Shown here piece after piece: positions 41,428 to 50,757 of a stretch of DNA of 64,000 nucleotides. The translations under genes and the position numbers were made by a program. This DNA is from Corallococcus soli (GTDB lineage: Bacteria > Myxococcota > Myxococcia > Myxococcales > Myxococcaceae), in the NCBI RefSeq assembly GCF_014930455.1, contig NZ_JAAIYO010000002.1:558001-622000 (forward strand), read 5' to 3'. The first letter of the stretch is position 1; each line of letters opens with the position of its first letter. Below the pieces are notes generated by a model. It was given only the letters and a program-made list of their open reading frames with translations, searched no databases and was not told the origin of the DNA.

Positions 41428-42108
41428 ATGCGCAAGCTGTGGTGGTGGTTGCCCGTGGTCCTGGTCCTCTCCGCGTGTCGCAAGGATACGGACGGCGGGA
41501 GCCCGGAGGCGGGTGGAGAAGGAACCGGGACGGTTGCCCGCCTGGAGGGCGAGGCGGCCCCGGGCGCGGAGGGCGCCGGTCCCTACACGGTGACGAAGGC
41601 CAAGCTGGATGCGTACGTGGGCTACCAGCGCAAGATGCTGGAGGTCTACGGCTCGCTGATGCGGAGCCTGCAGGACATGGGGCCGCTGATGGACGCGGGC
41701 ACGCCCCAGGCGCTGGAGGCCGCCCGCTCCGGCCTGAAGCTCATCGAGCGCAAGGCCCAGGCGGAGACGGACGCGCGCACGGCGGCGGGCCTCACCACCG
41801 ACGAGGTCAACCGCATCGCGGAGGTCGTCACCTCCGTCATCAGCCAGCGGCAGATGGGGCGCACGCTCCAGTACGAGGAGGAGCTCAAGAAGCTGGAGGC
41901 GCTCCAGGCCCGCATGCCCGCCGAGCAGCAGCAGGAGCTGGCGCCGCAGGTGGAGTCCATGCGGCGGGAGGTGGAGTCCTTCCAGAAGCTCCCGGAGGCG
42001 CGCCGCGAGTTCGGCGACGCCAACGTGGACGTGGTGCTCACCCGCGAAGCCGACCTGACGAAGAACTATCAGGACATGCTCAAGGCCTTCGCGGGCGTGC
42101 GGCGCTGA
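41428..42108 (+). CDS. Predicted lipoprotein of unknown function, alpha-helical
   Basis: 226 residues from ATG 41428, which follows GGAGGTGGC. Signal peptide MRKLWWWLPVVLVLSAC ends in a lipobox LSAC with the lipidated C17. The mature chain is mostly helical and charged (KLDAYVGYQRKMLEVYGSLM, YEEELKKLEALQARMPAEQQ), suggesting a coiled coil. No known domain recognised. Four bases separate its stop from the end of the convergent flavoprotein gene. Confidence 0.8.
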   Translation: MRKLWWWLPVVLVLSACRKDTDGGSPEAGGEGTGTVARLEGEAAPGAEGAGPYTVTKAKLDAYVGYQRKMLEVYGSLMRSLQDMGPLMDAGTPQALEAARSGLKLIERKAQAETDARTAAGLTTDEVNRIAEVVTSVISQRQMGRTLQYEEELKKLEALQARMPAEQQQELAPQVESMRREVESFQKLPEARREFGDANVDVVLTREADLTKNYQDMLKAFAGVRR

Positions 42109-42112
42109 AGGC

Positions 42113-45100
42113 TCAGACGCGCTTGAGGTGCGGGGCCTTCTTCAAGAGCTGCGCGAGGAAGGTGTCGCCAATCTTCTCCAGCACCGTGTTGCCGCGCAGG
42201 CGCTGGTTCAGGTTGACGAAGTCCACGTGGTCCAGCCGCTGGTCCTGGTTGTAGCAGGAGAAGACCCACGTCTCCTTGCCGGTGAGCGGGTCCACGTGCC
42301 GCTGGAGGCACTGGGCGCAGATCTCCTTCATCATGCACTGCATCGGCGAGTTGATGGACCCGATGGCCTCGTGTCCGGGCTTCAGGTACGGCTGGAGGAC
42401 GCCGTGCCGTGCCTCGGCCACCGCGCGCATCATCCGGTCCGAACCGATGGCGATGATGCGGTCCACCTCGCTCAGCGAAATCACCGGCGCCACGCCCAGC
42501 TTGCCCTCGGCGTAGGCCACCATCGCCTGCACCACGTTGCCCCGGAAGGCCGCGTCCTGCGGGCGGCGCACGTCCAGCAGCTCCCCGCCGTCCACGGACC
42601 AGATGACCTGGTCGGTGCCCAGCTCGATCTCCTCCTGCTTGAACGAGTCCGCCTTCATCCGGTAGCCGGCGAAGTAGACGACGCGGCACCCGGCCGCCTT
42701 GAGCGAGCGCGCGATGGAGAAGAGGACCGCGTTGCCCAGGCCGCCGCCCACCAGCACCACCGTCTCGTTGTGGCCGATCTCGGTGGGCGCGCCCGTGGGT
42801 CCCATCAGCACGACGGGCTCGCCAGGCTTGAGCGCGGCGCACAGGCGGGAGGAGGAGCCCATCTCCAGCACGATGGTGCCCATCAGCCCCTTCTCCTTGT
42901 CCACCCACGCGCCCGTGAGGGCCAGGCCCTCCATGGTGAGGCGCACGCCGTCCACGACGGGGGCGCTCCGCTCGAAGTTCTGCAGGCGGTAGAACTGGCC
43001 GGGCTGGAAGTGGCTCGCCGCGAAGGGCGCGCGCACCACCACCTCCACGATGGTCGGCGTCAGCCGGTTCACCGCGACCACGGTGGCGAGGAAGGCCTCG
43101 TCCAGCTTCGCGAAGTGCTCCGCGCGCTTCGCCTCGCGCGCCGCCTGGGCGCCCGCGTCCGTGAAGTCCAGGCCCGCGACCTCCCTGGCGAACAGGCGCG
43201 CCACCTGGGGGTGCCCGTCCTTCGCGCTGGCCATGGCCTTCACCACGTTGCCCGCGTAGGTCGGGTGGTTGTCGCCGTAGAAGGACACGAAGCGGCCGCC
43301 CTGCTGGTAGGACGTGAAGAAGCCCACCTTGGCCTCGGGGTCCTCCGTGGGGGGCACCGACTGGAGCGTGAAGCCGTCCGGCGTGCCGTCCGCGGCCTCC
43401 ACCAGCTCATGGCCCTGGAAGTACTCCTTGCGCCCGTCCAGCTGGAAGGTGCCCGGGTATTCCTTCTCGTACGTGACGTTGGGGGACGTGCCCGCGGCCA
43501 CGCACACCGTCTTCGCCGGCAGCTCGAAGAACTGGCCGCTGCCCTTGAGCTTGCCGTCCACCGTCACCATTCGCTCGAAGCGCAGGGCACGCACCGCGCC
43601 GGAGTCGTCCGCCAGCGCTTCAACGGGGCTCATCCGTTCGATGAAGCGGATGCCCTCCTCCAGCGCCTTCGTCACCTCCTCGTGGTTGAGGCGGTAGGCG
43701 GGGGACTCGGTGAGGCCGCGGCGGTAGCAGAGGCTCACGCCGCCCCACGCGCGCACCAGGTGGATGAAGTCCGGCGAGCGACCCTCGGCGTGGGCCTTCT
43801 GGCGCTCGGCGCGCACCGCGCGGCCGTGCTCCAGGAAGGTCTGGTAGGTGGCGCGCTCCTCGGCGTCCAGGCGCGCGACGACGCCCTCCTCGCCCAGGTC
43901 CGCGACCAGCTTCTCGTGGCGCTCCAGCGCCTTCTCCACCTGCACCGGGTAGTACGCCATCAGCTCCGTGGCGGTGTCGACGCCGGTGAGGCCGCCGCCG
44001 ATGACGATGGCGGGCAGCTGCACCTGGAGGTTCGCCAGCGAGTCGCGCTTGAAGGCGCCCGTGAGCTGGAGCGCCATCAGGAAGTCGGAGGCCTTGCGGA
44101 TGCCCCGGATGAGGTTGTTCTTCATCCCGATGATGGTGGGGCGGCCCGCGCCCGCGGCGATGGCCACGTGGTCGAAGCCCAGCGCCCAGGCGTCCTCCAG
44201 CGTCAGCGTGCCGCCGAAGCGGATGCCGCCGTAGATGCGCAGGCCCTCGCGGCGCGCGAGCGTCAGGTGGATGAGCGTGAGGAAGTTCTTGTCCCAGCGC
44301 ACGGTGATTCCGTACTCGGACACGCCGCCGAAGCCCTCCAGCACGCGCTCGTCCAACTCGCGCGTGAGCCCGCGCCAGTCGCGGATGGGCGCAAGCGCGT
44401 GGCCGTTGCGGCCCACCAGCTCGTCGGGGAAGGGTTCAATCTTGAGGCCGTCCACGCCGGTGACGGCGAAGCCTTCGTTGAGCAGGTAGTGCGACAGCGT
44501 GTAGCCGGCGGGGCCCAGGCCCACCACCATCACGTTGCGGCCCACGTAGGGCAGGGCGTACGGGCGGCGGACGTTGAGCGGGTTCCAGCGCGTGAGCAGG
44601 CCGTAGATTTCAAAGCCCCACGGCAGCTCCAGCACGTCGGTGAGCGTGGCCGTCTCCGCCAGCGGGATGTTCACCGGCTCCTGCTTCTGGAAGATGCACG
44701 CCTTCATGCAGTCGTTGCAGATGCGGTGGCCGGTGCCCGGGCACATGGGGTTGTCCAGCGTCACCATGGCCAGCGCCGCCACGGAGTCACCCTCGCGCTT
44801 GAGCGCGTGCGCCTCCGAGATGCGCTCGTCCAGCGGGCAGCCGGTGAGCGGGATGCCCAGGGGGTTCTTCTTGAACGAGTGCCCCTCCGCCACCGGGTCC
44901 TTCGCGGGGAAGCCCTTGGAGCAGGAGTCCTTCTGCCGCTCGTGACAGATGACGCAGTAGTCCACTTCGTTCATCACGTCGCGCGGGGTGCCCCGGCGGT
45001 CGGTGAGCTTGAAGCCGTCGCGGTGGCGCAGGTGGTGCTCCAGGCCCTCCGTCTTCTCCTCCAGCGCCGCGTCCGGGCGCTGCAACTGCACCAACTGGTC

Positions 45101-45904
45101 GAACACCAGGGGCTTGGGCAGCCGGAGCGTGGGCCAGGTGTGGAAGAGCGCCTTCGTCTCCGGGTGCAGCGCGCGGGCGTACGTCCACCGGTCCGCCAGG
45201 GACAGCAGCGCGCGCACGGACTGGAGCTCCGCCGCGTCGTCGCCCTTGGTCACCAGGCTGGAGCCGAACGCGTCCGCGCCCTCGGGGGCGGCGATGAGCG
45301 CCAGGCGCAGGGCGGCCCACTGCTCGCGCAGGGCGGGGGCGCGGTCCTGCTGCGCGGGAGGCAGGTTGCCGGAGTAGAGCCGCTCGATGTCGAGCAGCGT
45401 CAGGATGGACTCCGCCAGGCCGCGCTCCAGGTCGCCGTGCGCGAGCGCGTCCGGGAAGCCCAGCTGCATGAGCAGGCGCATCCGGCCGTCCAGCGCGGGG
45501 AACTCCGCGAGCGTGGGCCGGTCCTGGGCGCCCTTCTTGAAGACGCGGCGCGTGATGAATTCACGCTTGAAGTCGAAGAGGGGCAGCTCGCCGCGCAGGT
45601 GGCGGGCCAGCCGGTCGGACTCCGTGCCGATGCCGAACAGCGTGGCGACGAAGCGCGAGACGTGGCGGGCCACCTGGATGAGCAGGTCGGACTCGGCCGG
45701 GCCGGACGGGGTGGTGCCTCCGGCCTTGCGGTAGGCGTCGAACGCCTGGAACAGGTCTGGGGCGTCCCCCTGGAGCTGGGCGTCGAAGCGCTCCGCCAGC
45801 CGGCGCAGGCCGCTGGGGCGGTACAGGTCCTCGAAGGAGAAACCCGGCAGGCCCAGGTGGAGGGTGGGAGCAGGGGCGGAGGCGGGTTCGGTCAAGGCGC
45901 GCAT
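42113..45904 (-). CDS. Large Fe-S flavoprotein: GltD/NfnB-like and PyrK/NfnA-like modules fused
   Basis: 1263 residues. 1-310: no recognised domain. 315-405: cysteine-rich, with DYCVICHERQKDSC and MCPGTGHRICNDCMKACIF, as in the 4Fe-4S region before GltD-type dehydrogenases. 450-980: FAD/NAD(P) oxidoreductase with NVMVVGLGPAGYTLS (about 452-466) and a second Rossmann motif AIVIGGGLTGVDTATEL (about 630-646). 985-1263: ferredoxin-reductase type (PyrK/NfnA-like), QFYRLQN for FAD, VVLVGGGLGNAVLFS for NAD(P), and a late cysteine set (C, ICAQC, FSC) fitting a 2Fe-2S cluster. Together they recall NfnAB, the electron-bifurcating NADH/ferredoxin:NADP oxidoreductase, in one chain. Electron acceptor and bifurcation are unproven. 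Confidence 0.8.
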   Translation of the reverse strand: MRALTEPASAPAPTLHLGLPGFSFEDLYRPSGLRRLAERFDAQLQGDAPDLFQAFDAYRKAGGTTPSGPAESDLLIQVARHVSRFVATLFGIGTESDRLARHLRGELPLFDFKREFITRRVFKKGAQDRPTLAEFPALDGRMRLLMQLGFPDALAHGDLERGLAESILTLLDIERLYSGNLPPAQQDRAPALREQWAALRLALIAAPEGADAFGSSLVTKGDDAAELQSVRALLSLADRWTYARALHPETKALFHTWPTLRLPKPLVFDQLVQLQRPDAALEEKTEGLEHHLRHRDGFKLTDRRGTPRDVMNEVDYCVICHERQKDSCSKGFPAKDPVAEGHSFKKNPLGIPLTGCPLDERISEAHALKREGDSVAALAMVTLDNPMCPGTGHRICNDCMKACIFQKQEPVNIPLAETATLTDVLELPWGFEIYGLLTRWNPLNVRRPYALPYVGRNVMVVGLGPAGYTLSHYLLNEGFAVTGVDGLKIEPFPDELVGRNGHALAPIRDWRGLTRELDERVLEGFGGVSEYGITVRWDKNFLTLIHLTLARREGLRIYGGIRFGGTLTLEDAWALGFDHVAIAAGAGRPTIIGMKNNLIRGIRKASDFLMALQLTGAFKRDSLANLQVQLPAIVIGGGLTGVDTATELMAYYPVQVEKALERHEKLVADLGEEGVVARLDAEERATYQTFLEHGRAVRAERQKAHAEGRSPDFIHLVRAWGGVSLCYRRGLTESPAYRLNHEEVTKALEEGIRFIERMSPVEALADDSGAVRALRFERMVTVDGKLKGSGQFFELPAKTVCVAAGTSPNVTYEKEYPGTFQLDGRKEYFQGHELVEAADGTPDGFTLQSVPPTEDPEAKVGFFTSYQQGGRFVSFYGDNHPTYAGNVVKAMASAKDGHPQVARLFAREVAGLDFTDAGAQAAREAKRAEHFAKLDEAFLATVVAVNRLTPTIVEVVVRAPFAASHFQPGQFYRLQNFERSAPVVDGVRLTMEGLALTGAWVDKEKGLMGTIVLEMGSSSRLCAALKPGEPVVLMGPTGAPTEIGHNETVVLVGGGLGNAVLFSIARSLKAAGCRVVYFAGYRMKADSFKQEEIELGTDQVIWSVDGGELLDVRRPQDAAFRGNVVQAMVAYAEGKLGVAPVISLSEVDRIIAIGSDRMMRAVAEARHGVLQPYLKPGHEAIGSINSPMQCMMKEICAQCLQRHVDPLTGKETWVFSCYNQDQRLDHVDFVNLNQRLRGNTVLEKIGDTFLAQLLKKAPHLKRV

Positions 45905-46089
45905 GTCACGGGGCAGGGGAGGTGAACCTGGGACAACGATTCCGGAAGGGGGCCTATTTCGCGGCGTGTCGTCCGGAAAGCAAGGGGGCTTACGGGCAAG
46001 GATGGGCCCAGCCGATGGCGGCCAGTGCCCCGGCTTGTCCCCATCCGACGTGTTGAGGCGGCCCTGCCTTGGGGTTACGGTGCGCCGCC

Positions 46090-47028
46090 ATGATGGACAA
46101 CGCCGCCCGTCGTGCCTCTGAACCGCACCTGGCTCCCGTGCCGGACGCCTGTTACCTGTGCAGGGGAGGGCGCCTGCGCCTGCGGCACCGGGCGCGCGTC
46201 GCCGGCACCCAACCCGAGGGGGCGGCCGCCTACAACTGCACGTCCTTTGGCCACCGCAGCCATCCGCCCATCTGGGGCTGCGAGGACTGCGGAATGCTGT
46301 TCCAGTGGCCCATCCAGTCCCCGGACGCGCTGCTGCAGGCGTACCAGGACGTGGAGGACCCCCTCTACGTCGCGGAGAAGGACAACCGCTACCACACCTT
46401 CCGCCGCGTGCTGCGCGAGCTGGGCCCGGCCCAGGGGCGCACGCTGCTGGATGTGGGCGCCTACTGCGGCTACTTCCTGGACGTGGCGCGGGAGGCGGGC
46501 TTCCGCCCGGAGGGGCTGGAGCTGTCGCGCTGGGCGGGCAACCACGCGCGGGGCCTGGGCTTCACCGTGCACGGCGTGCCCCTCAAGGAGCTGGCGGCGA
46601 AGGGGCTCCAGTACGACGTGGTGACGCTGTGGGACGTGGTGGAGCACTTCGCGGATCCGCGCGAGGAGCTGAAGGCGGCGCTGAAGCTGGTGCGCCCCGG
46701 CGGCCGCATCTACCTGTCCACCATCGACGCGGGCAGCCTGCTGGCGCGAGCCATGGGCGGGCAGTGGCCGTGGCTGATGGACATGCACCTCTTCTATTTC
46801 GGCCGCCGCACCCTGGCGACGCTGCTGGAGGAGGTGGGCTTCCGCGTCACGGACGCCCGGACGTACACGCACATCATCTCCGCGGACTACCTGCTGCGGA
46901 AGGTGGGGGCGAGCTTCACGCCTGCGGCGCCGGTGCTGGAGCTGCTGCGGCGGGGCGTGCCGTCCGGCTGGTCCATCCCGTTCAACCTGGGCGACAACAT
47001 GCTGATGGCCGCCGAGCGGCCTCTCTGA
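46090..47028 (+). CDS. Class I SAM methyltransferase with N-terminal zinc ribbon
   Basis: 312 residues from ATG 46090 (the ATG at 46093 is equally possible). The N-terminus has two CxxC pairs (CYLC and CEDC), like the zinc-binding segment of sugar-type methyltransferases. Then TLLDVGAYCGYFLDVAREAG (SAM motif I), LWDVVEHFADPREEL and VRPGGRIYLSTID. A weak promoter (TTGAGG at 46053-46058, 17-base spacer, TACGGT at 46076-46081) would give an almost leaderless mRNA. Forms a pair with the membrane protein gene 14 bases on; a surface polysaccharide substrate is likely but not shown. Confidence 0.85.
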   Translation: MMDNAARRASEPHLAPVPDACYLCRGGRLRLRHRARVAGTQPEGAAAYNCTSFGHRSHPPIWGCEDCGMLFQWPIQSPDALLQAYQDVEDPLYVAEKDNRYHTFRRVLRELGPAQGRTLLDVGAYCGYFLDVAREAGFRPEGLELSRWAGNHARGLGFTVHGVPLKELAAKGLQYDVVTLWDVVEHFADPREELKAALKLVRPGGRIYLSTIDAGSLLARAMGGQWPWLMDMHLFYFGRRTLATLLEEVGFRVTDARTYTHIISADYLLRKVGASFTPAAPVLELLRRGVPSGWSIPFNLGDNMLMAAERPL

Positions 47029-47042
47029 GTCCCCCGGCGCCC

Positions 47043-48950
47043 ATGCCCTCCCAGCCCATGTCTCCCCTGGCGCGGCGGGCGCTGCACCCGCTGGTGCTGG
47101 GGGTGTTCGTCCTGCTGTCGGCGTTCCACACCTGGCCGCTCGTGTCCCACCTGAAGGGGTACGTGCTGGGCGGCCGGGAGGACGTCTACATGAACATGTG
47201 GCACCTCGGGTGGATGCGCCAAGCGGTCTGGCTGCAGCCGCAGAACCCCTTCTTCGCGCCCTTGCTGCACTGGCCCCTGGGGGCGGAGCTGTACTGGCAC
47301 ACGCTGTCACCCGCGAAGACGCTCTGGGGCGTGGTGCTGCTGCCGTGGATGCCGGTGGAGACGGCGTACAACGTCGTGATGTTCGGCTCGTTCGTGCTGA
47401 CGGGCTACACGTCGTGGCTCCTGCTGCGCTACCTGCTGGAGCGCGCGGGCCACGGGCCATGGCTGGCGGCGGCGGCGGCGCTCGCGGGGGCGTGCGTGTT
47501 CGACTTCTCGCGCTACCACCTGTTGCATGCGACGGCGCACCTGAACCTGTCCGCGCTGGAGGGGCTGCCGCTCTACCTCTACTGCTTCTTCCGGTGGCTG
47601 GACGAGGGCCGGCGCCGGTGGCTGGCGGGGCTGGCCGCCTGCGCGCTGTACGTGTTGCTGTGTGACTACTACTACCTTGTCTACATCGCGCTGTTCTCGC
47701 TGCTGTGGGTGGTGGCGGAGCGGTGGAAGCGGGGGCCGCTCGTGTCGCTGGACACGTGGAAGGACCCGCTGGTGCGCCGCGCGGCGGCGGCGGGGCTGGC
47801 GGCGGGGCTCGCGTGCGTGCCGCCCATCGTGCCGCTGCTGCTGCATGCGTTCCCAGCGCCGCTGCAGATCCACCACGGGGACTCCGACTACTTCGCGGAC
47901 CTGTACGCGTTCTTCATCCCGGACACGCAGTCCGCGTGGATGGTGTCGCTGCCAGCGAAGGTGCGCGAGTTCTCCCTCGACATCGTGCGCACGAAGATGT
48001 CCACCAACGCCGAGGAGACGGGCACGTTCCTGGGCTGGGTGACGCCGCTGCTGGCCGCGTTCGCGCTGTGGCGGGGCGTGCCGGACGGGCGCCGGTGGCT
48101 GGGGCTGGGGCTGGGCTTCGCGGTGCTGTCCATGGGGACGGTGCTCAACATCGGGATGGAGGACCGGCTGTCCCCGGTGGTGCTGCTCTTGGGCATCACG
48201 CTGGGGGTGGCGCTGGTGCCCGCGTGGCGGGAGCGCGTGTGGCGGCGGGACGTGCTGCTGCTGCTGGCGATCGCCGTCTACCTGTCGTGGGCGGAGCCGC
48301 TGACGGCGTTCGGCCAGCCGCTCAAGGTGCAGATTCCACTGCCCTACGTGGTGTTCAAGCACGTGGTGCCGCTGTTCTCCCGGGGCGGCATGCCGGTGCG
48401 CTTCGTGCTGCTCACGATGCTGTCGCTGGCGGTGCTGGTGGCGTTCGCGGCGGCGCACGCGGGCGCCTGGGCGTCACGGTGGGATGCCCGGCTGGGCGTG
48501 GCGGTGGCGCTCGCGGTGGCCGTGGTGCCCAACGTGGAGTACCGGGGCCTGTTGATGTCCATGCCCCCGGTGCCCCAACTGCCCCCGGTGTTCGAGGAGA
48601 TCCGCGACGCGCCCATGCCAGTGGCGGTGCTGACGGACAACGTGCAGGGGCAGTGGGAGCAGCTCTTCCACGGCAAGCCGGTGTCCTACGCGCGGTTGTC
48701 GCGGCTGCCGGTGCGCGAGTCGGCGCTGGTGGACTCGCGGTTGATCCGCGCGGCGGAAGGGATGCGCTCCGCCTTCACCCCCGTCCCGCCGGAGGAGCGC
48801 GAGGAGATGCGGCGCTTCCTGAAGGAGCACCACTTCAAGTGGTACGTGACCCACCTCTTCCACCCCGTCCGGCACCGATTCATCGAGGAGGAGCTGGGCG
48901 GGGAGCTGGTGCACCGGGACGGCTACGTCACCGTCTACCGGTTCCACTGA
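47043..48950 (+). CDS. Multi-pass membrane protein, GT-C-like glycosyltransferase candidate
   Basis: 635 residues from ATG 47043, with about 11-12 predicted membrane segments over 12-490 and a soluble C-terminal domain (about 500-635). The first periplasmic loop contains GGREDVYMNMWHLGWM, an acidic pair placed like the catalytic loop of GT-C transferases, and later LLCDYYYLVYIALFSLLW. Similar proteins are annotated only as hypothetical membrane proteins. The neighbouring methyltransferase suggests a role in envelope glycan assembly. Convergent with the next gene, 6 bases apart. Confidence 0.68.
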   Translation: MPSQPMSPLARRALHPLVLGVFVLLSAFHTWPLVSHLKGYVLGGREDVYMNMWHLGWMRQAVWLQPQNPFFAPLLHWPLGAELYWHTLSPAKTLWGVVLLPWMPVETAYNVVMFGSFVLTGYTSWLLLRYLLERAGHGPWLAAAAALAGACVFDFSRYHLLHATAHLNLSALEGLPLYLYCFFRWLDEGRRRWLAGLAACALYVLLCDYYYLVYIALFSLLWVVAERWKRGPLVSLDTWKDPLVRRAAAAGLAAGLACVPPIVPLLLHAFPAPLQIHHGDSDYFADLYAFFIPDTQSAWMVSLPAKVREFSLDIVRTKMSTNAEETGTFLGWVTPLLAAFALWRGVPDGRRWLGLGLGFAVLSMGTVLNIGMEDRLSPVVLLLGITLGVALVPAWRERVWRRDVLLLLAIAVYLSWAEPLTAFGQPLKVQIPLPYVVFKHVVPLFSRGGMPVRFVLLTMLSLAVLVAFAAAHAGAWASRWDARLGVAVALAVAVVPNVEYRGLLMSMPPVPQLPPVFEEIRDAPMPVAVLTDNVQGQWEQLFHGKPVSYARLSRLPVRESALVDSRLIRAAEGMRSAFTPVPPEEREEMRRFLKEHHFKWYVTHLFHPVRHRFIEEELGGELVHRDGYVTVYRFH

Positions 48951-48956
48951 GGGCGC

Positions 48957-49760
48957 TCAGTCGCAGTCGGCGTACTGGGCGTTCTGGCGTTTCGGGTCGC
49001 TGGCGGAGACGGTGGTGCCGCTCACTTTCACGGTGACGACCTCGTCCGCGGACATCAGGGCGCCGCACTCGCCGGCCCCCGCGCCACACATGCGGGCAAG
49101 GACGAAGGAGCCCTCCTTGGACGCCTCCAGGCTCGTGAAGTCGCAGCTGTAGACCGTGGGGCCGTCGCCCGTGTTCTTGTTGACGTCCTCCTCGCCCACG
49201 GCGTCCGCCGAGCCGAGCACCTCGCCGCCCTTGTCAAAGAGGACGAAGTGGTACCGGGTCCGCGAACTGGAGTCCCACTGCCCTTCATGCTCCTTCGAGT
49301 CCTCGCGCTCCTCGCGGGTGAACACGCGCAGGGTTTCGCCAGAAGGGAGCTTGAGGGATTCCTCCCGGGCCTCCAGGGCGGCGCCTTCGTGCTGGGGGCA
49401 GGACTGCTTCTTCGCGGGGACCTTCACCTCGCGGGCGTAGGTCTCCGGGGAGAGCAGCTTGATGTGCTTGACGATGGGGGGCGCCTTGTCGGCGGCGCAG
49501 ACGCCCATGAGCCACACCCAGAAGCCGGGCTTGAGACCGGGCACGGTCTTGCTCTGGACGAGCTTGGGATATCCGTCCTCGAGTGTCAGGCCCGTCTTTC
49601 CGAGCACGGTGCCGAGGTCGCCCCAGGACTCCTTCTGGGCCTCGGCGTCGGCCTGGGTCTTGGAGCCCTTCCAGATGATGGCGACGGCGTTGCCGGCGGC
49701 CTCGGCCCGCGAGGACCCGAACAGGGTCAGCAGGCCCAAGGCGACGATGCATGAACGCAT
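48957..49760 (-). CDS. Secreted protein of unknown function
   Basis: 267 residues from ATG 49760 (GGGGGAACCATC before it). Signal peptide MRSCIVALGLLTLFGSSRAEAA with an AEA-A cleavage site. The mature protein has several cysteines (VCAADK, SCPQHEG, YSCDF, MCGAGAGECGAL, YADCD) that could form disulfides. No domain recognised. The frame is open to 50222, but the signal peptide sets the start. Probably periplasmic or extracellular. Confidence 0.78.
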   Translation of the reverse strand: MRSCIVALGLLTLFGSSRAEAAGNAVAIIWKGSKTQADAEAQKESWGDLGTVLGKTGLTLEDGYPKLVQSKTVPGLKPGFWVWLMGVCAADKAPPIVKHIKLLSPETYAREVKVPAKKQSCPQHEGAALEAREESLKLPSGETLRVFTREEREDSKEHEGQWDSSSRTRYHFVLFDKGGEVLGSADAVGEEDVNKNTGDGPTVYSCDFTSLEASKEGSFVLARMCGAGAGECGALMSADEVVTVKVSGTTVSASDPKRQNAQYADCD

Positions 49761-49803
49761 GATGGTTCCCCCTTCGATTGCGACGCACAGCGCGTGCGTG
49801 AGG

Positions 49804-50757
49804 CTACTTCTTCTTCGGGCCGCCGCGCTTCGCCCGCGAACCGCGCGCGGGTGGTTGCGTGGCGGGCGCGGGCCCGGTGGGGCCGGGGGCTTCCTCGGGG
49901 CCGGGAGGCACCTTGTGGGAGGCAGGCGGCTTCGACGGGCGACCGCGAGTCCCTCCCGAGGAGGGCTTCGTGGAGCGGCGGGTGGCGGGAGGCCGCGAAC
50001 GGGGGCGCTCCGGGCGCGAAGGCTCCCGCGTGGGACGGCCCTCGGCGCCTTTGACGGACTGCCCCCGCACGGCGCGCGGGGGCTTCGCGGGAGGACGCTG
50101 CTCCTTCGCGACGGAGGGCCCGGAGGCCTCACCGTGCTCCGCGTGAGAGGGCTTCGCCGGACGCCCATACGCGATGTCGGGCGGTGGCTTCGGCGGACGC
50201 GCGCGCCCGTCCTCGGACGCAAGGGGCCTGGGGCCGCGGCTGTGGCCGTCGTGCGCGGGCATCGAGGGATGGCCGTACTCGATGTCCGGCGGCGGCTTCG
50301 GGTGCCGGGTGGGCTCGAACCCGGGCGTCATGGACGGCCGTGCTCCTTCCGCGCGCGGGGCCCGGGCCGCCTGGGCGCGCAGCGTGTCCACCTCCCGGCG
50401 CAGCCGGAGGACCTCCGCGGAGAGCTGGGCGTACGAGTCGCGCACCAGCCCGTTGAACACGCGCTGGCGCCCCAGCGTTTCGTTGATCAACACCTGGCAC
50501 GACTTGCGGAAGGCCCACTTGGCCAGGAGCACCACCTGGCCCGCGCCCCCGCGGTGCGTGTGCAGGGGCAGGGCGCGCGTGGTGTCCGCGTTCTCCTCCA
50601 GCGCGTGCATGTTGAACGTCAGCGGATCCACGCGGGGCTCGACGCCGTCTTCCGGCACCTCCGCGGCCTCCGACGTGGGCAGCCCGCGCGTGCGCAGCCG
50701 CTCTTCGATGCGGGCCAGCAGGGCCCCCGTGGGAATGTCCCGTCCGAGCAGCTTCAT
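49804..50757 (-). CDS. Unknown protein with a conserved N-terminus and a long Pro/Arg/Lys-rich tail
   Basis: 317 residues from ATG 50757. Residues 1-125 look folded: a start like that of polysaccharide-locus glycosyltransferases and methyltransferases (VDPLTFNMHAL, RVFNGLVRDSYAQLSAEVLRLRREVDTL). From about 130 it is low-complexity, with two copies of PKPPPDI-x-YG (bases about 50272-50303 and 50164-50195) and a basic end RGGPKKK. The start overlaps the stop of the double glycosyltransferase gene (ATGA), so the two are coupled. It may act as a partner or regulator of that enzyme; no enzyme motif was found. Confidence 0.7.
   Translation of the reverse strand: MKLLGRDIPTGALLARIEERLRTRGLPTSEAAEVPEDGVEPRVDPLTFNMHALEENADTTRALPLHTHRGGAGQVVLLAKWAFRKSCQVLINETLGRQRVFNGLVRDSYAQLSAEVLRLRREVDTLRAQAARAPRAEGARPSMTPGFEPTRHPKPPPDIEYGHPSMPAHDGHSRGPRPLASEDGRARPPKPPPDIAYGRPAKPSHAEHGEASGPSVAKEQRPPAKPPRAVRGQSVKGAEGRPTREPSRPERPRSRPPATRRSTKPSSGGTRGRPSKPPASHKVPPGPEEAPGPTGPAPATQPPARGSRAKRGGPKKK

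Noticed and set aside
42128-45925. A 1265-codon plus-strand open frame opposite the large flavoprotein
   Set aside because: The minus-strand frame has Fe-S, FAD and NAD motifs; this one is a codon-bias shadow.
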